A stretch of DNA of 22,446 nt, taken from contig CAIWVT010000345.1 in assembly GCA_903916135.1 (NCBI GenBank), positions 1 through 22,446 on the forward strand. Reading direction: 5' to 3'. Below, piece by piece: positions 7,406 through 15,192 of this stretch. Numbering within the stretch: position 1 is the stretch's first letter; each line of letters opens with the position of its first letter. The notes under the pieces were generated by a model that was given only the letters and a program-made list of their open reading frames with translations, did no database searches and was not told the DNA's origin. The DNA comes from an uncultured bacterium (GTDB lineage: Bacteria; Bacteroidota; Bacteroidia; Bacteroidales; CAIWKO01). Position numbers and translations under genes: made by a program.

Positions 7406-8470
7406 TTATTCGGATTGTTTTTCGGAAGAGTTGACTCCATGTACGACGTAATAGGTGAACATAAAGGTTGCTTTCAAGTCAATATGTCGGCTGACTTGCT
7501 GTTTGATTTCGTTGGCTACATAGTCAGGAACAATTTCAGCTTTCTCGTAATAATTTATGACGTTTTCTACAGAAGTGATACCGATGTTGAGACGTGTGCC
7601 GAAGTTTTGGGCAAATTGATTTTTTAGTTTGCTTATGTAAATATGTTCATGGATGGCATGTTCGATGGTTTGACTATGATGGTTTAGTTTTTCGGCGCAC
7701 AATTGTTTTATTCGTTGATGGTTTTCCGGTGAAAATGTAAAAGGAAACAATTGTTCGGATAGTTCTTGCACTTGAGTTTTGAAATCGGCAAAAATAGGCT
7801 TGAGATTATCTCGAGTGTATTTTATTTGTGCGTAGGTTAGGTCTCTAATGGGTGGGAAATTCCACATAGGAATTTTGATGAAATCAAATTGGTTTTCGCT
7901 TTCATCATTTAGGGAAGTGGACGTGAAGACTGCATCAACAGTTTCTGAGAGACATAACATTGCCTGACGCTGGATAATTGTTTCGCTGATTCCTCTGATG
8001 AAAGGGTCTTCTAAATTTTTATAGGTATAAAAGTTCGAGTATTTCAGATTCAAAATCTTTTGTTCAATAAAAGGCATGAATTCTGTTAACCACTGAAAAT
8101 CTATAAACTCTTTAATCTGCGATGTTAATGCATTTCTTAAATTATTTATTGATGCCTTGTGACTACCCATAAATAGTAAAGCATTTTTATCTTTATGTTT
8201 AAGCTGTTGCAATTTTTTGAGTACAATTTGACTTTCTCGCATTGTTTTTATTACGATTTGAGAGGATTCTTCATCGCCACGAAAATCTTCAACCAGCCTG
8301 ATAATAATATCATCATTAAATGTAGGTAGTCCTTGATACGTTAAAATTAATTCGGAAGTCATCGAATCATACATTACTTCGTCAGCCATTAATAAATTGG
8401 GATGCAGGGAAACAACTTCGATGCTGAACTCGACTTTTGAATCATGGATGTTGAAAAAATGAATGTTCAT
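7406..8470 (-). CDS. Unknown protein, paralogue of neighbour at 6308 (first gene of operon)
   Basis: 354 aa from the ATG at 8470. The frame also opens at 8506, but the internal ATG is preferred because MNIHFFNIHD then aligns with MNLSFFNIDG at the start of the paralogue. Shared landmarks are LHPNLLMAD at 22-30, FIKIPMWNFPPI at 197-208, the helical second half, NQF at 284-286 and EIKQQVSRHI at 321-330. The two proteins stay in register across about 330 residues although overall identity is modest, so the duplication looks old and both copies look maintained. No nuclease, ATPase or transport motif is evident. A leader of about 180 nt precedes it if the motif at 8650 is the promoter. Confidence 0.8.
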   Translation of the reverse strand: MNIHFFNIHDSKVEFSIEVVSLHPNLLMADEVMYDSMTSELILTYQGLPTFNDDIIIRLVEDFRGDEESSQIVIKTMRESQIVLKKLQQLKHKDKNALLFMGSHKASINNLRNALTSQIKEFIDFQWLTEFMPFIEQKILNLKYSNFYTYKNLEDPFIRGISETIIQRQAMLCLSETVDAVFTSTSLNDESENQFDFIKIPMWNFPPIRDLTYAQIKYTRDNLKPIFADFKTQVQELSEQLFPFTFSPENHQRIKQLCAEKLNHHSQTIEHAIHEHIYISKLKNQFAQNFGTRLNIGITSVENVINYYEKAEIVPDYVANEIKQQVSRHIDLKATFMFTYYVVHGVNSSEKQSE

Positions 8471-8649
8471 AAAGATAGGATTATATTGGGCAGAATAAAA
8501 AGACAATCATTTCTACCAGTAAAATTTGATGATAAACTACTTATGTAAAGACTTCTCATAACACAGATGCTTTGTTCTTTAAAAGTGTTGCTCATTTTTA
8601 TGAGGTTGTTTTTTTTAAATAGAATGTTGATAAATGATTTTTGAATTGA

Positions 8650-8662
8650 GGGTGTAAAAGTA
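8650..8662 (-). promoter_or_regulatory. Promoter-like motif shared with 6134-6146
   Basis: Minus strand TACTTTTACACCC; TACTTTTA matches TAnnTTTG except for the final base. It lies about 180 bp upstream of the ATG at 8470 and differs from the motif upstream of the NYN gene at one of 13 positions, suggesting common control of the two units. Confidence 0.4.
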
Positions 8663-8718
8663 CTTATATTTTACAAAATGAATACACTATTTTTGAATAA
8701 TAAGTGATAAATCATACA

Positions 8719-9489
8719 TCAAAAAACCTTTGCCCTTCGTTTTGCATTGAGTTTGATTATAGAGATGACGACCAAGACCACCAATATGCTGAAAAGAATA
8801 GCAGATGAACCGATGGTGCCGAAGTCTAATCCGCCTTTTTCTAAAGGTTTCGTCAGCAAATCGCCAAAGGTGGCACCGAACGGACGTGTCAACACAAACG
8901 CTACCCAGAATAGGATAATGGTAGATATTTTTGTAAAGAAATAAGCCAACACAACCAAAGCCAACAAACTGCCTATGAGGATGGCTCCTCCCGAAAATCC
9001 CAAGCCCGAATCATCGGCTAAGAAGTCGCCAAGAGCCGTTCCAAGGGTGTTTGAAAACAAAATAGCTGTCCAATAAAACACTTCGCCGCGCAAGGATTTG
9101 ATGTTGGTGACAGAGAGCGATTTTTCAGTCATACGCCAAATGATAAGTATCGTAATCAAAAGCATCACCAAAATAGACGAGCCTAAGGCATAGCCCAAAC
9201 CAAGGGTTCTATCCATGAAGTCGGACATGGTGGTGCCGGCGGTGCTTGTTGCTAAAATCACTGCCCAATAAATCACAGGAACATGTTTTTTGGTGAAAAG
9301 TTGTATGATGAGCATCACAAAAAAGAAACTCAACAGGAGTATTGAACTGAGCGCATAGCCAACGTTTAAGGTCATGGAGAGCAAATCGCCGGCTGTTTCG
9401 CCCAAGGTTGTGGCACAAATCTTCATCACCCAAAATGCCAAGGTGATTTCGGGAAGTTTATTCCAAGAGATTTCGGTGCTGTTATTCAT
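8719..9489 (-). CDS. DUF347 integral membrane protein (four-repeat family)
   Basis: 256-aa inner-membrane protein of the DUF347 family (COG4705), function not established. Four internal repeats of about 60 residues are visible. Each pairs a hydrophobic helix with a TT/G-x2-xGD/SD loop: KICATTLGETAGDLLS, TAGTTMSDFMD, NTLGTALGDFLAD and PFGATFGDLLT. Each is followed by a Gly-rich LGYALGSS-like second helix, giving about eight membrane spans. The start is taken at the ATG at 9489 (MNNSTEISWNK); the longer frame to 9513 lies within the upstream gene. The ATG lies inside the end of the upstream gene (overlap 9482-9489, ATGAATAA), which suggests translational coupling. Confidence 0.85.
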   Translation of the reverse strand: MNNSTEISWNKLPEITLAFWVMKICATTLGETAGDLLSMTLNVGYALSSILLLSFFFVMLIIQLFTKKHVPVIYWAVILATSTAGTTMSDFMDRTLGLGYALGSSILVMLLITILIIWRMTEKSLSVTNIKSLRGEVFYWTAILFSNTLGTALGDFLADDSGLGFSGGAILIGSLLALVVLAYFFTKISTIILFWVAFVLTRPFGATFGDLLTKPLEKGGLDFGTIGSSAILFSILVVLVVISIIKLNAKRRAKVF

Positions 9490-9910
9490 GCATTGGACGC
9501 CCTTCGGCATCATAAAGATATTCTCTTGTTTTGTTTCCTAATTGCAGTTCAACTTCATATTTAGTGATGCCAACGCAATTTTCAATCTTCATTATAGTTT
9601 TTATCGTCGCTTGAATTCGCGGGTTCTTGTACCAATCTTTTACGCCTTGCGGAAGCGAATCAAATGTAATCGGACTTTCGGTTTCGAGCCAATCGCCATT
9701 ATCCTTAAAATTCGCAGAATAATTAGTGCCTTGGTAGGTGAATTCCGCTTCGTATTCATGCTTGTTTTCTTTTCCCCATTTCACATTGGTGGCGCCGGGG
9801 AATCTGATTTCGAAGGCTACTCTAACCATTGTTGGAGTTTTTATTTGAGCGGTGAGGGTGGTGTAAGCAAATGTGCAGACACATGCTAAAAGAAGTATTT
9901 TTTTCATCAT
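9482..9910 (-). CDS. PepSY-like (BLIP-fold) periplasmic protein
   Basis: 142 aa. An N-terminal signal peptide MMKKILLLACVCTFAYTTLTAQ is removed near residue 22. The mature part has the PepSY-like pattern of Bacteroidota periplasmic proteins: FEIRFPGATNVKWGKE, then YEAEFTYQGTNYSANF, then GDWLETE, a conserved LPQGV, and a final YEVELQLGN strand. Members are thought to bind peptides or proteins, without proven enzymatic activity. Two start ATGs, at 9910 and 9907, are equivalent. The stop overlaps the start of the DUF347 membrane protein by 8 bp, so the two form an operon and may work together at the inner membrane. Confidence 0.85.
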   Translation of the reverse strand: MMKKILLLACVCTFAYTTLTAQIKTPTMVRVAFEIRFPGATNVKWGKENKHEYEAEFTYQGTNYSANFKDNGDWLETESPITFDSLPQGVKDWYKNPRIQATIKTIMKIENCVGITKYEVELQLGNKTREYLYDAEGRPMHE

Positions 9911-10113
9911 ATAGTTGTTTATTGGTTTTATTCTGTAACGCTTATTTTGTCGCCGTGTTTTTATTTTTCTTGATGCTCATGGATTTGTGTTTCCATTCCA
10001 ATTTTCATAAAATAAAAACATAACATGATAATCAAAAAACGCATAAGGCGGTTTATAACAAATTAAAATTCATAACTCATAAATCAAAAATCAAAAAATC
10101 CTCGTGGTGTTGT

Positions 10114-10629
10114 TTATTTTGCCTTGGGTATGCCGTATTCCAAATCAATCACCCGCGCTTCGTCCTTATTGTTAAACACAAAACTGGCTTGCAAAAAGGT
10201 GGGAGGTCCGTATTTGTCCATGACATTATTGGAAAAACCATAGCCATCGGTGGGAATGCCCAACACGTTTTTATCCATTTTGCCATCGTTGTTCAAATCG
10301 TGCAACACCGACACGGCATAATCGCCGTAAGGCAAATTTTCGAATTTAATCACCTCTTCGTTGGCACTAATTTCCACATAAGTTCCTTTGTAAGGTGTTT
10401 TGTCGGGGAAATTGGAAGGACCGTTAAACAGGGCAACCATCAGTTGTCCGTCGGTGCTTTTGAATCCGCGCACCATGACGATGAGGGTGCCGGTTTCGGT
10501 TTCGGCATTGGGTGTTGTTTTGTCAGTAACAACGGTAACATTGTCGGGTTTGGGCGGGATTTTTTCCGTTTGTCCTGAAATGACTCCTGAAATTAGGATG
10601 ATGGCTACAATTAATGCGAATTTTTTCAT
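10114..10629 (-). CDS. DUF2141 periplasmic/secreted protein
   Basis: 171 aa with a signal peptide (MKKFALIVAIILISGVISGQ). The DUF2141 core starts at about residue 46: LIVMVRGFKSTDGQLMVALF, then NFPDKTPYKG, the strand IKFENLPYGDYAVSVLHD, and a C-terminal ASFVFN strand. The loop DLNNDGKMD has the D-x-N-x-D-G layout of EF-hand-like calcium sites; metal binding is inferred. The function of the family is not established. A second DUF2141 gene lies 187 bp upstream on the same strand. Confidence 0.87.
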   Translation of the reverse strand: MKKFALIVAIILISGVISGQTEKIPPKPDNVTVVTDKTTPNAETETGTLIVMVRGFKSTDGQLMVALFNGPSNFPDKTPYKGTYVEISANEEVIKFENLPYGDYAVSVLHDLNNDGKMDKNVLGIPTDGYGFSNNVMDKYGPPTFLQASFVFNNKDEARVIDLEYGIPKAK

Positions 10630-10815
10630 GGTTTTTACAGTTTAGTGATTTTGTTTTTATAGAGTTATTTTTGCTGTGTTATTTCATGTTCCAAGGCAAG
10701 TCCTTGAGAACTTTTTGGTTTGTTTTCCAACAAAACATACAAAGTGAAATGCAAGAAGCATACCATATATTGTTGTAAACAAAAACCAAGAATATGAATT
10801 TTACAAAAAAAGACT

Positions 10816-11301
10816 TTATTCTTTAGGTTTTTGTCTCGTTGGCAATCCATATTGCATATCAATTGTAATGGTTTCGTTGACGCCTGCAAACAAAAAACTT
10901 ACTTGTTGAAACGTTGGCAGTTCCATTTTTTCCATCACATAGTTATAAAAACCCAAGCCGTCAATGGGAATTCCAGACTCGTCTTTATCCATTTTGCCAT
11001 TGTTGTTGATGTCGTGCCAAACAAACAAAGCATACGTGCCATTGGGTATGTTCTCGAAGGTAATTTCCTCATCGTTGGCACTAATTTTCGTAAAGCTGCC
11101 TTTGAAGGGCGTTTTTTCGGGAAAATCGGCGGCAATATTATACAAGCCAATAATCAGTTGTCCATCCGTGGTTTTCAATCCCTGCACCTTAACAATCAGC
11201 GTTCCTATGCTGTTTTCGATATTGTTCGTTTGCTGTTGAGTTTGACCAAAAATGGTATGTGCCATCAGCATAATGCTTAAAATTAATAGTAGCTTTTTCA
11301 T
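10816..11301 (-). CDS. DUF2141 periplasmic/secreted protein, tandem paralogue
   Basis: 161 aa with a signal peptide (MKKLLLILSIMLMAHTIFGQ). It is homologous along its length to 10114-10629: LIVKVQGLKTTDGQLIIGLY, then DFPEKTPFKG, ITFENIPNGTYALFVWHD, DINNNGKMDKDESG (candidate calcium loop) and QVSFLFAG near the end. It lacks the extra linker that follows the signal peptide of its neighbour. The 187-bp gap to the next gene leaves it open whether the two are cotranscribed. Confidence 0.87.
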   Translation of the reverse strand: MKKLLLILSIMLMAHTIFGQTQQQTNNIENSIGTLIVKVQGLKTTDGQLIIGLYNIAADFPEKTPFKGSFTKISANDEEITFENIPNGTYALFVWHDINNNGKMDKDESGIPIDGLGFYNYVMEKMELPTFQQVSFLFAGVNETITIDMQYGLPTRQKPKE

Positions 11302-11707
11302 GGTTTTTTAAATTTAATTCTCCTTTTATTAAAGTAAAAAGGAATCACTCCGTTTTTTTTTGCGTAGTTTTCGGTTGCTACATTTCAATTTTTCAAAATT
11401 ACACAAATATTTTCTATTGACAATAATTATTGAATAAAAAAATTTCATCTCATCATATCAACCTTTGGATTTTTATATTATCCAAGATTGAACCTCTCCA
11501 CTATTTTTTGAATTCAAGCAGCTTAATCTCGTGTTTTTCTTTGTAAATATGAATTTTTGAAGCTCTTACCGGCATTTTTAATACAATATGGTATGCAGTA
11601 AGCCACTCACTGTTTTTATATTGCTGATAAACAAGTGCTTGAAATGATTTTTGGAATTTGGTTTGGAGTAATTAATAGGTGGAATTTCATTTCCTAAGTT
11701 ATGATTT
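11302..11707. other. Gene-free AT-rich region before the 21-bp array
   Basis: About 400 bp with no convincing reading frame or RNA gene. The bases next to 11301 presumably hold the promoter of the DUF2141 gene, but no clean TAnnTTTG was found on the minus strand. Confidence 0.5.
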
Positions 11708-12022
11708 CCGAAATCGTGCTTCACTTTGCCGAAGTCGTGCTTCACTTTGCCGAAGTCGTGAATCACTTTGCCGAAGTCGTGCTTCACTTTGCCGAAGTCG
11801 TGCTTCACTTTGCCGAAGTCGTGCTTCACTTTGCCGAAGTCGTGCTTCACTCTGCCGAAGTCGTGAATCACTTTGCCGAAGTCGTGAATCATTTTGCCGA
11901 AGTCGTGAGTCATTTTGCCGAAGTCGTGAATCATTTTGCCGAAGTCGTGATTCACTTTGCCGAAGTCGTGAGTCACTTTGTCGAAGTCGTGAATCATTTA
12001 GCGGAAGTCGTGCTTCACTTTG
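11708..12022. repeat. 21-bp tandem array, 15 units (array 1)
   Basis: Fifteen exact-length 21-bp units from 11708 to 12022, each made of CCGAAGTCGTG, a variable triplet, then CAYTTTG. The triplet is CTT, AAT, AGT or ATT; almost everything else is constant. CTT units dominate the left half and AAT/AGT/ATT units the right half. Less conserved flanking sequence (12023-12064) still starts with CTGAA or CCGAA in register. Four of six frames stay open through the array, giving heptapeptide pseudo-proteins (for example KHDFGKV on the minus strand), which I regard as a by-product of the period. There are no spacers, so it is not CRISPR. Confidence 0.95.
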
Positions 12023-12367
12023 CTGAAGTTGGAACTTAGGAAGCCGAAAACCACGCATATTTTATCTATATTGATTTTTAGATTTTATAATATGTTGTTT
12101 ATAAAGCTATTTATGAAGAATAAAAATCTATGTATAGGATTTCATCCATAGAAAATCTTATAACGAAAAGGAAAAAAGTAGTAGATTAATCATGAAAATA
12201 CTTAGAATATTCGCCGTACTTCTTCCCAAAATAAAAAAAAATAGTTTAGTCAAGGAGATGCTTTCTTAATCTATTTCAATAATATAGATTATATATTTAT
12301 TTTTTGATTCCATCATTTTGTTTTCTTTTTTTTTGTTTCAAATATTATCATTGAAAAGAAAAATGAT
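12023..12367. other. Gene-free AT-rich region after array 1
   Basis: About 345 bp with long A and T runs and no credible coding sequence. It contains the decayed end of the 21-bp array and the upstream region of the SIMPL gene. Confidence 0.5.
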
Positions 12368-12375
12368 TACTTTTG
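12368..12375 (+). promoter_or_regulatory. Putative -7 element TACTTTTG
   Basis: Exact TAnnTTTG match 54 bp upstream of the ATG at 12430. It overlaps the open frame's first in-frame start at 12373, which argues against that start. Confidence 0.5.
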
Positions 12376-12429
12376 TTGAAAGATTTGACGAAGGAAATTT
12401 TTAGATATTCATGTATAATAAATAAAGGT

Positions 12430-13122
12430 ATGAAAAAGATTTGGATTACATTAATTATGGGCGTTTTCATTTTCACGAACGTAAACGCGCAAAATGACAC
12501 GGCTGCCTACATCGAGGTGAATGGCTATGCCGAGAAAGAAATATCTCCCGATAATATCATCGTAAGTTTTGAATTATCAGAGTATAACGTAGAAACGAAA
12601 GAATCAACGCCCATAGCCCAGCAAGAAGATTCGTTGCTCAATATGTTGAAAGAATTGGAGATTAACGTAAAAGATTTGAAGTTCGATAATTTTGGGAAAG
12701 ATAGAGTGTATAAAAAGAAAACAGTGGATATGTATGATTCTAAATATTATTTACTTAAGATGATGGACATGCAAAAGCTCATGTTATTTTATAGCCGTTT
12801 GAAATCGCTAAATGTAACGAACTTCAGCATAGATGAGTTGAAAAACACCATGATTGAAACCTACAAAAAAGAACTTTATGCCGCTGCCATGAAAGATGCG
12901 AAAGACAAGGCAGAGATTTTGCTTAGTGTGGTGAAAAAGAAAGTTGGCAATCCCATCATAATTAAGGAAGATGTTTCTTCATACGATTATGATGCTGTGA
13001 AAATAGATAACAGCTCGAAACGCGAGATTATGCGAGCAGGAGATTATGGCGGGAAGGATATTAGCTTGGGAAACCTCCGACTAAAATATAAAATTTGTGT
13101 GCGATTTGCGATTTTCAATTAA
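12430..13122 (+). CDS. SIMPL (DUF541) domain periplasmic protein
   Basis: 230 aa from the ATG at 12430. The frame extends upstream to 12373, but only the internal start gives a signal peptide (MKKIWITLIMGVFIFTNVNAQ), and the upstream start overlaps the promoter motif. The mature protein has the SIMPL/DUF541 hallmarks. The first strand is AYIEVNGYAEKEISPDNIIVSF, a D/N-rich segment LKFDNFGKD follows, and the helix YAAAMKDAKDKAEILLSVV is the typical ArA..A..KA..LA signature. A conserved C-terminal strand (LRLKYKICVRFAI) closes the domain. Periplasmic or outer-membrane-attached location is likely; the molecular role of the family is poorly defined. It appears to be a single-gene unit. Confidence 0.85.
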   Translation: MKKIWITLIMGVFIFTNVNAQNDTAAYIEVNGYAEKEISPDNIIVSFELSEYNVETKESTPIAQQEDSLLNMLKELEINVKDLKFDNFGKDRVYKKKTVDMYDSKYYLLKMMDMQKLMLFYSRLKSLNVTNFSIDELKNTMIETYKKELYAAAMKDAKDKAEILLSVVKKKVGNPIIIKEDVSSYDYDAVKIDNSSKREIMRAGDYGGKDISLGNLRLKYKICVRFAIFN

Positions 13123-13229
13123 GCAGTAAAAATCAAAATCATCAAGGGTTTCGTTGAGGGTGGAGTTCATTATTTTTCCAAATAATATCTTTGAAAAGTG
13201 AAATAACTACTTTCCAATGACAAACATTC

Positions 13230-13309
13230 AACCATAGAGCAATGTAACAATATAACAATTCAACAATAAAACAATTCAACCACCCAAAAATTTAACAATA
13301 GATCAATTC
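13230..13309. repeat. 16-bp tandem repeats, five units
   Basis: Five 16-bp units at 13230, 13246, 13262, 13278 and 13294, consensus near AACAATARAACAATTC; the first and fourth are diverged. The same unit recurs twice at 15063-15094 on the other side of the next gene. Confidence 0.8.
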
Positions 13310-13408
13310 AACCATCTTCCCATGATGAAGATATGAAGCATTTAATCTCCAAAATTCATTTCATTAAAAATAAATACACTTAATACGTGTGCGAACTATT
13401 TTTTTTTA

Positions 13409-13416
13409 TAATTTTG
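13409..13416 (+). promoter_or_regulatory. Putative -7 element TAATTTTG
   Basis: Exact TAnnTTTG match, 93 bp upstream of the ATG at 13510. No TTG is visible at the -33 distance. Confidence 0.45.
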
Positions 13417-13509
13417 CCGAATAGTTACCACCCACCAGCTCTTTAAAAACGCATTCAACCTGTTTTCATTAAACAATTATCCTTTTTATTTATTTAAAAA
13501 AAACAAATT

Positions 13510-14961
13510 ATGAAAAAACAAATTACACTATTAAAAACAGCAGTAACAATTTTTGTAATTGGATTACTGATGAGTGGCAATCTTTTTGCTCAAAAACAAC
13601 TCTGGGGAGTTACCATGCAGGGTGGACTCAACGATGCAGGTTGCCTCTTCAAAACCGATAGCATCGGCGGCAATCCAAACGTGGTGTATAGCTTTGTGCA
13701 AGCCACCGGCATAACGCCCGAAGGCTCATTGATACAGGCTAATGACGGCTATTTGTATGGCATGACGCAATATGGCGGCGTAAATAGCATGGGCGTACTG
13801 TTTAAGTTCAATCCGGTATCGTATGTTTATACCAAATTAATAGATTTTGCGGGAGCCTCCAATGGTGCCAACCCCGATGGAAGTTTGTTGCAGGCTTCGG
13901 ACGGCATTTTGTATGGCATGACCGAAAAAGGCGGCACAAACGACCTTGGCGTTCTGTTCAAATACAACTTGCAGACCTCCACCTTCACCAAATTGGTTGA
14001 TTTTGCAGGTGCTACCAATGGAAGTTTTCCTATGGGTGCGCTCATACAAGCCTCCGATGGCAAACTCTATGGTTTGACTTGGAAAGGCGGAACTGCCGAC
14101 AATGGCACCCTGTTTCAATATACCATTGCCACCAACACCTTAGTAAAGAAATTTGATTTCACCGGAACAACTTCCGGCGATTTTCCCTACGGCTCGCTGT
14201 TGCAAGCTACAGACGGAAAACTCTATGGGATGACCTATCATGGCGGCAATTATGATTATGGTGTGTTGTTTAATTACAATCCTGCAACTTCCACCTTTTT
14301 GAAATTGCGCGACTTCGATAACGACCAAATGGGCAACGACCCCAAAGGCTCTTTGATACAAGCCACCAACGGTTTTCTGTACGGAATGACCTTTGCCGGC
14401 GGCAACTCCAGCATGGGTGCTATTTTCAAATGGGATCTTAGTTTAGCGGCATACACCAAACTGTTTAATTTCGATGGTGCCACCAATGGAAGCTATCCTT
14501 TTGGCAGTTTTATGCAAGCTTCGGATGGCAATATGTATGGTATGACCTCCTTAGGCGGAATCAATGCTAAAGGCGTGTTGTTTCAATTTAACCCAACCAC
14601 TAACACCTTCACCAAAAAACTTGATTTCACCATAGCAAATGGAAGCACACCGGAATTTACCAATTTAATCGAAATAGATATTAGCCATTTCGGCATAAGG
14701 GAACAAAGCGAGAAAGCCAACTTCAAGGTCTATCCCAATCCCAACAATGGACAATTCACCTTGCAATTTAGTGATGCTTCTCCAGCGCAATTGAATAGCA
14801 AAATTGAAATCTATAACACACTTGGCGAAAAGATGTATTCCACCACCATAAAAAATCAAGTAACATCAACGATAGATATTTCAACTTTACCTAAAGGAAT
14901 TTATTTTGTGAAATATGCTGATAAAGAAAATAATTTTAGTGAGAAAATCGTAATAGAATAA
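13510..14961 (+). CDS. GloVer-repeat T9SS-secreted protein
   Basis: 483 aa. An N-terminal signal peptide ends near residue 28 (LFAQ). Seven tandem repeats carry the Gloeo_Verruco (GloVer, TIGR03803) signature LYGMTxxGG followed by GxLFKxN and, further on, P-x-GSLxQAxDG. The Tyr codons of repeats 2-7 sit at 13756, 13912, 14068, 14224, 14380 and 14536: exactly 156 bp (52 residues) apart, with no indel. The first (LWGVTMQGG) is 51 residues before the second. Such regular blades suggest a seven-bladed propeller; the fold is inferred. Residues about 400-483 are a T9SS type A sorting domain (VYPNPNNGQFTL, then LPKGIYFVKY, then KIVIE). Role unknown, probably surface or extracellular. Monocistronic with its own terminator at 14988. 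Confidence 0.9.
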   Translation: MKKQITLLKTAVTIFVIGLLMSGNLFAQKQLWGVTMQGGLNDAGCLFKTDSIGGNPNVVYSFVQATGITPEGSLIQANDGYLYGMTQYGGVNSMGVLFKFNPVSYVYTKLIDFAGASNGANPDGSLLQASDGILYGMTEKGGTNDLGVLFKYNLQTSTFTKLVDFAGATNGSFPMGALIQASDGKLYGLTWKGGTADNGTLFQYTIATNTLVKKFDFTGTTSGDFPYGSLLQATDGKLYGMTYHGGNYDYGVLFNYNPATSTFLKLRDFDNDQMGNDPKGSLIQATNGFLYGMTFAGGNSSMGAIFKWDLSLAAYTKLFNFDGATNGSYPFGSFMQASDGNMYGMTSLGGINAKGVLFQFNPTTNTFTKKLDFTIANGSTPEFTNLIEIDISHFGIREQSEKANFKVYPNPNNGQFTLQFSDASPAQLNSKIEIYNTLGEKMYSTTIKNQVTSTIDISTLPKGIYFVKYADKENNFSEKIVIE

Positions 14962-14987
14962 CACGAAACCAAACTATAGAAATCGAG

Positions 14988-15014
14988 AGGCGAAAGCGTG
15001 AGTTTTCGCCTTTT
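14988..15014 (+). terminator. Rho-independent terminator-like hairpin
   Basis: Arms AGGCGAAA (14988-14995) and TTTCGCCT (15004-15011) form an 8-bp stem with an 8-nt loop followed by TTTT, 27 bp after the stop at 14961. Confidence 0.75.
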
Positions 15015-15062
15015 ATTTATCTATAAGCCATGCTTAAAATATAATGAAACGAAAAACAACTC

Positions 15063-15094
15063 AACAATAGAACAATTTAACAATAGAACAATCC
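15063..15094. repeat. Two copies of the 16-bp repeat
   Basis: AACAATAGAACAATTT at 15063 and AACAATAGAACAATCC at 15079, same unit and orientation as 13230-13309. The in-frame extension of the downstream kinase ORF through this region (from 14998) is therefore not coding. Confidence 0.8.
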
Positions 15095-15128
15095 AACCAA
15101 ACTACCTTCACACACTCCCCCATCTCTT

Positions 15129-15149
15129 CATTTTTCATTTTTCATTTTT
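15129..15149. repeat. CATTTTT heptamer repeat, three units
   Basis: Three perfect tandem CATTTTT units just upstream of the kinase promoter; simple-sequence repeat. Confidence 0.75.
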
Positions 15150-15167
15150 CATTCAAATAATAATTCG

Positions 15168-15175
15168 TAATTTCG
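15168..15175 (+). promoter_or_regulatory. Putative -7 element TAATTTCG
   Basis: One mismatch to TAnnTTTG, 17 bp upstream of the ATG at 15193, which would give a very short 5' leader. Confidence 0.4.
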
Positions 15176-15192
15176 CAGCGTTAAGAATAATC

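Larger units (their letters stand above)
13123..13509. other. Gene-free region with low-complexity 16-bp repeats
   Basis: 387 bp without a gene. It contains a TAnnTTTG match at 13186-13193 (TATCTTTG) with no reading frame near it, the 16-bp repeats at 13230-13309, and the promoter and leader of the gene at 13510. Confidence 0.55.

Noticed and set aside
11708..12022. CRISPR array
   Set aside because: Units are contiguous 21-bp tandem repeats with no unique spacers, and no cas gene is nearby. The same holds for 21120-21655.
11578..12058. Coding of heptapeptide-repeat proteins by array 1
   Set aside because: Four frames on both strands are open simply because the unit is 21 bp without stops in those frames. 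No start context, signal peptide or unique domain supports any one of them. Still, a repeat protein cannot be fully excluded.
14998..15192. Extended N-terminus of the CMP kinase
   Set aside because: The 65 extra codons cover a terminator, the 16-bp repeats, CATTTTT repeats and the promoter-like site; kinase homology begins at 15193.
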